From Pseudomonas sp. S31 (GTDB lineage Bacteria; Pseudomonadota; Gammaproteobacteria; Pseudomonadales; Pseudomonadaceae), in assembly GCF_016648105.1 (NCBI RefSeq), contig NZ_JACVVE010000047.1, positions 1 to 41,076 of the forward strand: a stretch of DNA of 41,076 nucleotides, written 5' to 3'. The position numbers and the translations under genes were made by a program. A model generated the notes under the pieces. The model had not been told where the DNA came from. It made no database searches and worked only from the letters and a program-made list of their open reading frames with translations. Below are positions 1 to 7,263 of this stretch, in pieces (the stretch's first letter is position 1; each line of letters starts with the position of its first letter).

Positions 1-111
1 CAGGGCCGAGTACAGCGGGTTGATGGCAGCCCCGGGAATGCCGAACGCCGTCTCTACACCTTCACGGCGCATGACCAGCACCGCCGCGTCGATCGCTCTC
101 ATCTTTGCCAT
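1..111 (-). CDS. gcl: Glyoxylate carboligase (tartronate-semialdehyde synthase), 5' end only
   Basis: This is the first 37 codons of a gene that leaves the window on the left. The N-terminus begins MAKMRAIDAAVLVM and continues through an AFGIPGAAINPLYSAL stretch, which I recognise as the start of Gcl, a ThDP-dependent enzyme condensing two glyoxylates to tartronate semialdehyde and CO2. An AGGAG ribosome binding site lies about 6 bases before the ATG. It is divergent from the LysR gene at 238, which is therefore a possible regulator. Only the N-terminal part of the ThDP-binding fold is visible, so catalytic integrity cannot be judged. The glyoxylate theme fits the genes to the right. Confidence 0.88.
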   Translation of the reverse strand, partial: MAKMRAIDAAVLVMRREGVETAFGIPGAAINPLYSAL

Positions 112-237
112 GGTGTGTTCTCCTGTCATGGGGTCGATATCTTTCTTATTGACTGGCAGCATGGAGCAGGGGTCTGGCTTGTTGAAGGCCAGTAAACTAG
201 ATTCTGTCGATACCTTTTGTATGGAGTACGCGGGGTC

Positions 238-1152
238 ATGGATCGCTACGTCGAGCTGCAGAGCTTCGTCCAGGTCGCCCAGAAGGGCAGCTTCGCCGCC
301 GCCGCGCTGGTCGAAGGCGTGACTCCGGTGATCATGGGGCGGCGCCTCGACAGCCTGGAAAAACGCCTGGGCGTGAAGCTCATGCACCGTTCCACTCGCG
401 GCCTGAAACTGACGGCCCTGGGCGAGCAGTTGCTGGAAAGCGCCAGGCAGGTGCTGCTCGACTTCGACGACCTGGAGGCGGCCATCTGCAGCAGCTCGTC
501 GCTGGTCAAGGGCAGCCTGCAAATCTCGGCGCCGGCAGCGTTCGGGCGGGTGCACGTGGCCCCGCTGGCACTTGGGTTCCAGCAGCGCTACCCGCATGTG
601 AAGCTGGCCTTCAACCTGACCGACAGCGTGGTCGACCTGGTCAGCGAGGGCTATGACCTGAGCATCCGCATCGGCGAGATCCGCGACCCCAACTACGTGG
701 CGGTGAAGCTGTTCCCCAATCGCCGGGTGGTGTGCGGCACCCCGGACTACTTCGCCCGCCATGGCAGCCCGCAGACCCTCGAAGACCTGGCCGGGCACAA
801 CTGCCTGGCCTTCACCCTGCAGGGCGGCCAGCAGCGTGGCTGGACCTTCCTGCGCGATGGCCGCCCGGTGGCGATGAAGGTCAGCGGCAACCTGGCCTGC
901 AACGACGGCGAGCTGCTCGCCTCGTGGATGCAGCAGGGCGTGGGCATCGGCTGGCGCTCGACTTGGGAGATCCAGGCGGCGCTCGATGCAGGCACCCTGG
1001 TCACCGTGCTCGACGAGTTCGCGTTGCCCGACTACGACATCCAGGCCGTCTGGCCGCAACAACGTCACCTGCCGGCCAAGGTGAGGTTTTTCGTCGACTA
1101 CCTTAAAGAGGTCTACAACACAGCGGGATACTGGGACGGTGCCGGCGCTTGA
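238..1152 (+). CDS. LysR-family transcriptional regulator
   Basis: This 304-residue protein has the LysR layout: an N-terminal winged helix-turn-helix (about residues 3-62, with FVQVAQKGSFAAAA and the LEKRLGVKLMHRSTRGLKLT wing) and a periplasmic-binding-like effector domain (about 90-300). I chose the ATG at 238 because LysR proteins begin a few residues before the first helix; an in-frame TTG at 217 would add seven untypical residues. The gene is divergent from gcl and is followed 63 bases later by the malic enzyme, so it could control either. The effector is unknown; glyoxylate or a related acid is an inference from neighbours only. Confidence 0.88.
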   Translation: MDRYVELQSFVQVAQKGSFAAAALVEGVTPVIMGRRLDSLEKRLGVKLMHRSTRGLKLTALGEQLLESARQVLLDFDDLEAAICSSSSLVKGSLQISAPAAFGRVHVAPLALGFQQRYPHVKLAFNLTDSVVDLVSEGYDLSIRIGEIRDPNYVAVKLFPNRRVVCGTPDYFARHGSPQTLEDLAGHNCLAFTLQGGQQRGWTFLRDGRPVAMKVSGNLACNDGELLASWMQQGVGIGWRSTWEIQAALDAGTLVTVLDEFALPDYDIQAVWPQQRHLPAKVRFFVDYLKEVYNTAGYWDGAGA

Positions 1153-1180
1153 TTGCAATCCCGCGCTTGCTTGGTATATT
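1153..1180 (+). promoter_or_regulatory. Putative sigma-70 promoter of the malic enzyme gene
   Basis: TTGCAA (1153-1158), a 16-base spacer and TATATT (1175-1180) resemble -35 and -10 boxes. The -10 box overlaps the left end of the 17-bp palindrome at 1179-1195, which is where a repressor would act. Read by eye only. Confidence 0.5.
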
Positions 1181-1195
1181 GAATTCAAAATACAA
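1179..1195 (+). promoter_or_regulatory. 17-bp operator shared with the aminotransferase operon
   Basis: TTGAATTCAAAATACAA is an imperfect palindrome of form TTGnATTnnnAATnCAA. The same sequence with one base changed lies at 6406-6422 before the aminotransferase gene, in the same orientation relative to its gene. The AT-rich TTG...CAA symmetry is the kind bound by GntR/FCD regulators. The GntR protein at 6533 is the nearest candidate. The pattern is observed; the binding protein is inferred. Confidence 0.6.
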
Positions 1196-1215
1196 CAAAC
1201 AAACGAGGCCACTCC

Positions 1216-2883
1216 ATGCCGTCAGTACGTCGTCCGTTGCCCGTCAAGTTCCGCGGCCCAACGCTGCTGGAAACCCCATTGCTGAACAAAGGCACTGCCT
1301 TTTCCGAGAGTGAACGCCAGCAGTTCCACCTGCTCGGCCTGCTCCCGGCTCACGTCGAGACACTGGAGCAGCAAGTCGCCCGGTGCTACCGGCAGTTCAG
1401 CGAAGCGCCGGGCAACCTGGAAAAACACGTCTACCTGCGCTCGGTGCAGGACCGCAACGAAACCCTGTACTACAAGTTGGTGGAAACCCATCTCGAGGAG
1501 ATGCTGCCGATCATCTACACGCCCACCGTCGGCAAGGCTTGTCAGGAGTTTTCCCGTATCTACCGCAGCTACCGCGGCGTGTTCATTTCCTACGACGACC
1601 GCGACCGAATCGACGAAATCCTCAACAACGTCACCAAGGACAAGGTCAAGGTCATCGTCGTCAGCGATTGCGAGCGCATCCTCGGCCTCGGCGACCAGGG
1701 CGTGGGCGGCATGGGCATCCCGATCGGCAAACTGTCGCTGTACACCGCCTGTGGCGGCATCAGCCCGGCCTACACGCTGCCGGTGGTGCTCGACGTCGGC
1801 ACCGGCAACAGCACTCTGCTCGACGACCCGGAGTACTTCGGCCTCAAGCAGCCGCGGGTACGCGGCGCCGAGTACGACGCGTTCCTCCAGGCCTTCGTCG
1901 ATGCCGTGCAAAAGCGCTGGCCCGATGCCTTGCTGCAGTTCGAAGATTTCGCCCTGACCACCGCCATGCCGCTGCTGGCGCGTTACCGCGACCAGATCTG
2001 CTGCTTCAACGACGATATCCAGGGCACCGCCGCCGTCACCGTCGGCACCCTGCTGGCGGCCTGCAAGATCAAGGGCGAGCCGCTGTCGCAACAGACCATC
2101 GCCTTCGTCGGCGCCGGTTCCGCGGGCTGCGGTATCGCCGAGCAGATCATCCAGGCCATGGTCGAGGAAGGTCTGACCGATGCCCAGGCCCGCAGGCAGG
2201 TATTCCTGCTCAACAGCAAGGGCTTGCTCACTGACCGCCAGGAAGGCCTGTATGACTTCCAGAAGCGCCTCTCGCACCCAACGGCCTCGCTGGGGCAGTG
2301 GGGCTTCCAGGGCGATTGGCCGAACTTGCAGGAGGTGGTGGCCAATGCGCGGCCAACCGTGCTGATCGGCGTGTCGGGCAAGGCCGGCTTGTTCACCGAA
2401 GAGGTCATCAGCACGCTGTACAAAGGCTGCGCCAAGCCGATCGTGATGCCGCTATCCAACCCGACCTCACAGATCGAGGCACACCCCGCCGACATCCTGC
2501 GCTGGACCGACTGCCAGGCACTGGTAGCCACCGGCAGCCCGTTCCAGCCGGTGGAAGTGGATGGTCGCACCTTCCGCATCGCCCAGTGCAACAACTCGTA
2601 CATCTTCCCCGGTGTCGGCCTGGGCGTGCTCGCCAGCAAGGCCAAGCGAGTCACCGAGCGCATGCTGATGGCTTCGGCCAGGGCGCTGGCCGACAGTGCG
2701 CAAGCCGGAGAGATGCTGCCGCCGATGAACGAGGTGCAGCGGGTGAGCAAGGACATCGCCCTGGCCGTGGCGCTGGAGGCGTGCGCCGAAGGGGTGGCGC
2801 CGCAGCAGAGTGAAGCGGCGCTGCGTGAAGCGATCGAGGCGACCTTCTGGGAGCCGAAATACCGCGACTACGTCACCGCCTGA
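1216..2883 (+). CDS. maeA: NAD-dependent malic enzyme
   Basis: This 555-residue protein oxidatively decarboxylates malate to pyruvate with NAD+. The usual MaeA/SfcA landmarks are present: YTPTVGKAC with the catalytic tyrosine near residue 101, GDQGVGGMGIPIGKL with the catalytic lysine near 172, the metal site FEDF...FNDDIQGT (about 242-271), and the Rossmann signature FVGAGSAGCGIAEQ (about 297-310). The length matches the roughly 560-residue bacterial NAD form rather than the roughly 750-residue MaeB hybrid. The start at 1216 has GAGG 9 bases upstream. It sits next to glyoxylate genes: malate synthase makes malate from glyoxylate and this enzyme would turn it into pyruvate. A palindrome shared with the aminotransferase operon overlaps its promoter. 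Confidence 0.93.
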   Translation: MPSVRRPLPVKFRGPTLLETPLLNKGTAFSESERQQFHLLGLLPAHVETLEQQVARCYRQFSEAPGNLEKHVYLRSVQDRNETLYYKLVETHLEEMLPIIYTPTVGKACQEFSRIYRSYRGVFISYDDRDRIDEILNNVTKDKVKVIVVSDCERILGLGDQGVGGMGIPIGKLSLYTACGGISPAYTLPVVLDVGTGNSTLLDDPEYFGLKQPRVRGAEYDAFLQAFVDAVQKRWPDALLQFEDFALTTAMPLLARYRDQICCFNDDIQGTAAVTVGTLLAACKIKGEPLSQQTIAFVGAGSAGCGIAEQIIQAMVEEGLTDAQARRQVFLLNSKGLLTDRQEGLYDFQKRLSHPTASLGQWGFQGDWPNLQEVVANARPTVLIGVSGKAGLFTEEVISTLYKGCAKPIVMPLSNPTSQIEAHPADILRWTDCQALVATGSPFQPVEVDGRTFRIAQCNNSYIFPGVGLGVLASKAKRVTERMLMASARALADSAQAGEMLPPMNEVQRVSKDIALAVALEACAEGVAPQQSEAALREAIEATFWEPKYRDYVTA

Positions 2884-2889
2884 CGGCAA

Positions 2890-2920
2890 GCGGCGCCACA
2901 CGAATATCGTGTGGCGCCGC
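2890..2920. terminator. Shared stem-loop terminator between convergent genes
   Basis: A perfect 14-bp inverted repeat (2890-2903 against 2907-2920) with a 3-base centre lies 6 bases after the malic enzyme stop and 32 bases after the stop of the convergent hydratase gene. There is no clear T-run on either side, so it may stop transcription in both directions weakly or act mainly as an RNA 3'-end stabiliser. Confidence 0.6.
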
Positions 2921-2952
2921 AATTGTGACGGCTCGATGTGCCAGCCGGTGAT

Positions 2953-3717
2953 TCACTGGATATCGAGTTTCACCGATGGCAGCCCCTCGATGACGCCAAC
3001 CACCTGGCCCTGAGCCTGCGGGAAGTACATGCCGGTGAACGAGCCAGTGGTGATCACGAAGTCCTTGGGCAGCGTGCGCCCTTGCTGCGTGTGGTGATTG
3101 ACCAGCCATGGCAGCAGCCGACGGGGGTCGCCAGCCGGGTTCGCTGCCGCCCCTGGGACGATGCTGGTTTCGTTGAACATGAACTCCAGTGACGGTTGCG
3201 CGAAAGGAAAATCTGCCCGGTAGGGCACGAATTCACCGACTATCAGCGCCCCGTGATTGAGCAGGTCGGCCAACTGGGCCAGCGGCTCGATCTTCGGCCA
3301 TGCGGCGAATCGGCTGGACACGATCTCCACGGCCGCGGCCATCTCGCCGATGCTGCCGAGCACTTCCTCGTCGCTGTACGGCTGCTCGCGCGGGGGGAAG
3401 TCGCGATTGAAGCGAAAAGCGATTTCCAGCTCCAGGCCGGCAGGCGCGTAGACCACCCGATCGAACTGGCTGGCCTGGGTGTGGATGCATTCGGCAGGCA
3501 GGGGCGAGCCCTGGATCGGTCCGCTGTGGGATTTCGAGCCGACCTTCCAGCCACCTGGTTTCAGGCCGCGCAGGTCGAGGATCGCTTGCTGGGTCTGGTA
3601 GGCGGCGGCGAAATCTTCTGGGTTGAGGGCCGGGTCGAAGTCGCCCAGGGCATTGCGCCCGCGCTGCGCGTCGACCAGCAGTTGCGCCAGGCGCGCAGGG
3701 TTGGTTGCTGTATTCAA
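2953..3717 (-). CDS. FAH/MhpD-family hydratase or decarboxylase (2-keto-4-pentenoate hydratase-like)
   Basis: This 254-residue protein resembles MhpD/XylJ-type enzymes that hydrate 2-keto-4-pentenoate-like acids, or the related 4-oxalocrotonate decarboxylases. Visible features are the N-terminal helical region (DPALNPEDFAAAYQTQQ), GWKVGSKS, the acidic metal-site strand GLELEIAFRF near residues 93-103, and the C-terminal FVITTGSFTGMYFPQAQG with the conserved TGS loop. It is the last gene of a leftward operon behind the aminotransferase and MFS transporter, after a strong hairpin. No aromatic ring-cleavage enzyme is nearby, so the substrate is probably a 2-oxo acid produced by the operon's own pathway. 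The exact reaction cannot be assigned. Confidence 0.82.
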   Translation of the reverse strand: MNTATNPARLAQLLVDAQRGRNALGDFDPALNPEDFAAAYQTQQAILDLRGLKPGGWKVGSKSHSGPIQGSPLPAECIHTQASQFDRVVYAPAGLELEIAFRFNRDFPPREQPYSDEEVLGSIGEMAAAVEIVSSRFAAWPKIEPLAQLADLLNHGALIVGEFVPYRADFPFAQPSLEFMFNETSIVPGAAANPAGDPRRLLPWLVNHHTQQGRTLPKDFVITTGSFTGMYFPQAQGQVVGVIEGLPSVKLDIQ

Positions 3718-3738
3718 GGTATCGCTCCGTTGTCGAGG

Positions 3739-3760
3739 GCCCGCGCCTCGGGGCGCGGGC
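3739..3760 (-). promoter_or_regulatory. Intercistronic GC-rich stem-loop
   Basis: A perfect 9-bp stem (3739-3747 / 3752-3760) with a 4-base loop lies between the MFS stop (3769) and the hydratase start (3717). There is no T-run. In the mRNA it could protect the upstream message or weaken read-through into the hydratase gene. Confidence 0.5.
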
Positions 3761-3768
3761 TCGGTGCA

Positions 3769-5067
3769 TCACTTGCCGATGGCAGGCGAGGGTTGTGCTT
3801 CGGTGGCGGGGGCCACTGGCGGCTGGGCATATTCGAACTTGTTCTGCGGCTTCATGCGGCCCGACAGCGCGACGCCGATGCCCAGCAGGATGATGCTGAC
3901 CAGGAACGGCAACTGCCAGTTGTCGAAGGTGTCGATCAGCATACCCGATGCCACCGGGCTGATGATCGCCGCCATGGCAGAACCGGTGTTCATCATGCCG
4001 CTGGCGGTGCCGGAATGCTCGGGGGCGATGTCCATGGGGATCGCCCACATCGGGCCGATGGTCATTTCCGAGAAGAAGAAGCCGATGGCCAGGCAGGCCA
4101 GCGAAACGTGCAGGTTGGTGGTGAACATCAGTGGCAGCAGCGACAGCAGGGTCAGGCTCAGGCAGATGGCGACCATCAGGCTGCGCGCCTTGTTGAGGTT
4201 GCCGGTGCGGGTATAGATGCGGTCGCTGACGATGCCGCCCAGGGTATCGCCGACCACCCCGCCGAAGAACACCAGCGAGGCGAAGATCGCCGTGCCCTTG
4301 AGGTCCAGGCCCAGGTTCATGAAGTACATCGGCACCCAGCTGAGCAACAGCCACAGCGTCCAGCCGTAGCAGAAGTAGACGATGGTCACCGGTGCCATGC
4401 GCTTGAACAGGCGCCCCCAGGGCAGGGGGGTCTTGTTCTTGGACTTGGCCTCCGGCAGCGAATCCAGCTCTTCTTGCGAAATGCGCGGATGGCGCTTGGG
4501 TAAATCGGTGAACACCAGTGCCCACAGGCCGACCCAGACGAAGCTGATGACGGCGCACACGTAGAACGACTCGCGCCAGCCATAGTGGGCCATGATCGCG
4601 ATCATCGCCGCCGGGGCCAGGGCGTTGCCGAGCCGGGCGAAGGCGTGAGTGATGCCCTGGGCGAAACCGCGTTTCTCCTTCGGCACCCAGCGCGACATCG
4701 CCGACGTGGCTGCGGGGAAGGTCGCACCCTCGCCAAGGCCGAGGATGATGCGGGCGATGATCAGCGACACGAAACCACCGGCCAGGCCGGTCATCACCGT
4801 GCCGCCGGCCCAGATGATGCCGCACACCACCAGGGTGCGCTTGGCGCCGAAGCGGTCGCTGACCCAGCCGCCGATGATCTGGAAGATGAGGTAGGGGTAG
4901 GCGAAGGCCGAGAAGACGATGCCGATTTCGGTCTTGCTCAGGCCGAACTCAGGCCCGAAGCCGACGGCGGCGGTACTGACGTTGACGCGGTCCAGGTAGG
5001 TGATGAAGTACATGGCGCAGAGCATAGCCAGCACCACGGTGGTGGGGCGCAGACGTAAAGACTTCAT
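3769..5067 (-). CDS. MFS transporter, anion:cation symporter (ACS) family
   Basis: This 432-residue protein has about 12 hydrophobic segments and the MFS landmarks: FITYLDRVNVSTAA in the first helix (an ACS-type motif), the loop 2-3 motif GGWVSDRFGAKRT, LGLGEGATFPAATSAMSRWVPKEKRG after helix 4, and the second-half counterpart GGIVSDRIYTRTG. Relatives in this family import organic anions such as hexuronates, galactonate, phthalate or tartrate. It lies between the aminotransferase and the hydratase and probably imports the substrate that the operon degrades. The C-terminal tail (EYAQPPVAPATEAQPSPAIGK) is Pro/Ala-rich and poorly conserved in look. Substrate unknown. Confidence 0.9.
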   Translation of the reverse strand: MKSLRLRPTTVVLAMLCAMYFITYLDRVNVSTAAVGFGPEFGLSKTEIGIVFSAFAYPYLIFQIIGGWVSDRFGAKRTLVVCGIIWAGGTVMTGLAGGFVSLIIARIILGLGEGATFPAATSAMSRWVPKEKRGFAQGITHAFARLGNALAPAAMIAIMAHYGWRESFYVCAVISFVWVGLWALVFTDLPKRHPRISQEELDSLPEAKSKNKTPLPWGRLFKRMAPVTIVYFCYGWTLWLLLSWVPMYFMNLGLDLKGTAIFASLVFFGGVVGDTLGGIVSDRIYTRTGNLNKARSLMVAICLSLTLLSLLPLMFTTNLHVSLACLAIGFFFSEMTIGPMWAIPMDIAPEHSGTASGMMNTGSAMAAIISPVASGMLIDTFDNWQLPFLVSIILLGIGVALSGRMKPQNKFEYAQPPVAPATEAQPSPAIGK

Positions 5068-5131
5068 GTTCTATCTCCAGTTTCTTATTGTTCTCGCCAG
5101 CGCGAGGTGTCGGGATAGTCAGTCGTTCATG

Positions 5132-5155
5132 GCACTGCGGCAGGTGCCGCAGTGC
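5132..5155 (-). promoter_or_regulatory. Intercistronic stem-loop between aminotransferase and MFS genes
   Basis: A perfect 11-base inverted repeat (5132-5142 / 5145-5155) folds into a GC-rich hairpin in the 108-base gap between the aminotransferase stop and the MFS start. No T-run follows. Like the hairpin at 3739 it may set the relative amounts of operon products. Confidence 0.5.
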
Positions 5156-5175
5156 GCTTCACTGCGGTGGGCAGG

Positions 5176-6387
5176 TCATTCGCGGCGCAGCGGCACCGAT
5201 TGCGCTCCCAGGTAGTCCATCGCCGCCAGTACACCACTGGAGTGCAGTTTCACGCCCGCCAGTTGCAGGCCCATCTCGCAACCGGTCAGCGTCGCCATCA
5301 GTGTCAGGTCGTTGCAGTCACCCAGGTGGCCGATGCGGAACATGCGGCCCTTCATTTTGCCTAGGCCGGTGCCCAGCGACATGTCGAAGCGTTCGTAGAT
5401 CACCTTGCGCACGGCGTCGGCGTCGATGCCTTCGGGCGTCATCACGCCGGTCAGCACCGGGCTGTACACGCGCGGGTCGGCGCATTGGATATCCAGCCCC
5501 CAGGCGTTGACGGCGGTGCGGCAGGCCTGGGCCAGGCGCTGGTGGCGGCTGAAGACGTTGTCCAGGCCCTCGCCGAGGATCATGTCCAGGGCTTCGGCCA
5601 GGCCATACAGCAGGTTGGTGTTCGGCGTGTAGGGCCAGTAGCCGGTCTTGTTCATCTCGACGATTTCGTCCCAGCCCCAGAAGCTGCGTGGCAGTTGGGC
5701 CTGCTTGCTGGCTTCGATGGCCTTGGGCGACAGGGCATTGAAGCTGATGCCCGGCGGCAGCATCAGGCCTTTCTGCGAGCCGGACACGGTGACGTCCACG
5801 CCCCATTCGTCATGCCGGTAGTCGGCCGAGGCCAGGCCGGAAATGGTGTCGACCAGCAGCAGGGCGGGGTGGCCCGCCGCATCGATGGCCTTGCGCACGG
5901 CGGCGATGTCCGAGGTAACGCCGGTGCTGGTCTCGTTGTGCACTACGCACACCGCCTTGATGCGCTGGGCGCTGTCGGCGCGCAGATGGCTTTCGATCAT
6001 CGCGGCATCGACGCCAGCGCGCCAGCCCTCGATGCCTGGGCGGCCGATGAACTGCGGCTTGAGGCCCAGGTTCACGGCCATCTTCTGCCACAGCGTGGCG
6101 AAGTGGCCAGTCTCGAACATCAGCACTTCATCGCCTGCGCTCAGGGTGTTGCACAGCGCGGCTTCCCAGGCGCCGGTTCCCGACGCCGGGTAGATGACCA
6201 CCGGGTGCACGGTCTTGAAGATCTTCTTGATGCCGTCGAGCACCTTGAGCCCCAGCTCACCGAATTCCGGGCCACGGTGGTCGATGGTGGGGTAGCTCAT
6301 GGCCCGCAGGATGCGATCGGGAACCGGGCTCGGCCCAGGGATTTGCAGGAAGTGACGGCCGGCAGGATGGAAGTCGAGCTTGAGCAT
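5176..6387 (-). CDS. Class V PLP aminotransferase (serine/alanine-glyoxylate type)
   Basis: This 403-residue protein belongs to the AGT/SGAT branch of class V aminotransferases, which use glyoxylate as amino acceptor and serine, alanine or aspartate as donor. Seen in the sequence: PGPSPVPDRILRAM at the start, the PLP region YPASGTGAWEAAL (about 66-78), the cofactor aspartate in LLVDTISGLAS (D180), and the Schiff-base lysine in SGSQKGLMLPPG (K206). The start at 6387 is chosen because AGGAG lies 8 bases before it and family members begin just here; upstream in-frame codons run into the promoter. It is the first gene of an operon with the MFS carrier and hydratase. The amino donor is not decided by the sequence; it could also be an aspartate- or phosphonate-related transaminase. 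Confidence 0.9.
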   Translation of the reverse strand: MLKLDFHPAGRHFLQIPGPSPVPDRILRAMSYPTIDHRGPEFGELGLKVLDGIKKIFKTVHPVVIYPASGTGAWEAALCNTLSAGDEVLMFETGHFATLWQKMAVNLGLKPQFIGRPGIEGWRAGVDAAMIESHLRADSAQRIKAVCVVHNETSTGVTSDIAAVRKAIDAAGHPALLLVDTISGLASADYRHDEWGVDVTVSGSQKGLMLPPGISFNALSPKAIEASKQAQLPRSFWGWDEIVEMNKTGYWPYTPNTNLLYGLAEALDMILGEGLDNVFSRHQRLAQACRTAVNAWGLDIQCADPRVYSPVLTGVMTPEGIDADAVRKVIYERFDMSLGTGLGKMKGRMFRIGHLGDCNDLTLMATLTGCEMGLQLAGVKLHSSGVLAAMDYLGAQSVPLRRE

Positions 6388-6405
6388 GGGTGTCTCCTGT
6401 TGTTT

Positions 6406-6422
6406 TTGTATTTTGAATGCAA
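6406..6422 (-). promoter_or_regulatory. 17-bp operator before the aminotransferase operon
   Basis: On the minus strand it reads TTGCATTCAAAATACAA, one base different from the site at 1179-1195. It lies just downstream of the -10 box, covering the expected transcription start, 18 bases before the ATG. The position suits repression by the divergently encoded GntR protein. Confidence 0.65.
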
Positions 6423-6425
6423 AAA

Positions 6426-6453
6426 ACAATAGCAGCCGGATTCGGCCTGTCAA
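6426..6453 (-). promoter_or_regulatory. Promoter of the aminotransferase operon
   Basis: On the minus strand a perfect -35 TTGACA (6448-6453) is separated by 16 bases from TATTGT (6426-6431). The 17-bp operator follows immediately. Confidence 0.6.
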
Positions 6454-6532
6454 ATGAGGCTTCATGCACCCCTCAAGCTCCCGCTTTGCGAGGGTTTGAT
6501 CTATCATCACCAAGCCTGATGGGGGATTTTGC

Positions 6533-7249
6533 ATGCAATATTCAGATTCTGTAGGGGGCGGTGCACTGGATCGGGTGCTGCCCAAGGTCGAGCGTCAACG
6601 CCTGCACGACACCGTGGTCGAGCACTTGCGCACGTTCATCACCGAGGGTGTGCTGGAGCCTGGGCAGAAGCTTAACGAGCGCGAGCTGTGCGAGCACCTG
6701 GGCATTTCCCGCACACCGCTGCGCGAGGCCTTGAAGGTGCTGGCCGCCGAACGCCTGATCGACATCGCGCCGAACCGCGGCGCCAGCGTTGCGCGCCTGT
6801 CCGAGGCCGAGATGCGCGAAGCGTTCGAGCTGATGAGTGGCTTGGAGGCGTTCTCCGGCGAACTCGCCTGCGAGCGCATCACCGCTGAGGAGCTGGCCGA
6901 GATCAAGGCCATGCACTACGCCATGGTGGTGTGCCGCAACCAGGACGACCTGGCGGGCTACTACAAGCTCAACCACGCCATTCACGAGCGCATCAACCTG
7001 GCCGCGCGCAACAGCCTGCTGACCCAGCAGTACCAGCAGTTGAACAGCCGCTTGCAGGCGTTCAGGTTCCGCTCTAATCATCTGCCGCCGAAGTGGGACC
7101 GGGCCGTGCACGATCACGAGGAAATGATCGAGGCGCTCGAAGCGCGTGATGGCAAGCGCCTGGGCGCCATCCTGCGTCACCACTTGCTGGAGAAACGCGA
7201 TGCGGTGTTGTTGCTGACCGCCACGCAACAGGCGGCTCAACCTCGCTAG
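6533..7249 (+). CDS. GntR-family (FadR/FCD) transcriptional regulator
   Basis: This 238-residue protein has a GntR winged helix (about residues 22-85, with LEPGQKLNERELCEHLGISRTPLREALKVL) and an FCD effector domain (about 93-230) containing metal-ligand-like acidic and histidine positions such as KLNHAIHERI. It is divergent from the aminotransferase operon and 14 bases before the SHMT-like gene, so it probably represses both through the 17-bp palindrome at 6406 and perhaps 1179. FCD regulators usually respond to small carboxylic acids, so a substrate or intermediate of the neighbouring pathway is the likely inducer. Start supported by a GGGGGA sequence 7-12 bases upstream. Confidence 0.88.
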   Translation: MQYSDSVGGGALDRVLPKVERQRLHDTVVEHLRTFITEGVLEPGQKLNERELCEHLGISRTPLREALKVLAAERLIDIAPNRGASVARLSEAEMREAFELMSGLEAFSGELACERITAEELAEIKAMHYAMVVCRNQDDLAGYYKLNHAIHERINLAARNSLLTQQYQQLNSRLQAFRFRSNHLPPKWDRAVHDHEEMIEALEARDGKRLGAILRHHLLEKRDAVLLLTATQQAAQPR

Positions 7250-7263
7250 ACCGGGAGCCAGGC

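Noticed and set aside
217..240. TTG start for the LysR gene at 217
   Set aside because: ATG 238 gives the usual LysR N-terminus; the extra seven residues have no counterpart in the family.
1222..2277. Long minus-strand frame opposite malic enzyme, and similar long frames opposite 3196-4503, 9603-11087, 13752-15137, 20806-22116 and 28849-30018
   Set aside because: All are antisense shadows of well-recognised genes in GC-rich DNA, with Arg/Ala/Gly/His-rich composition.
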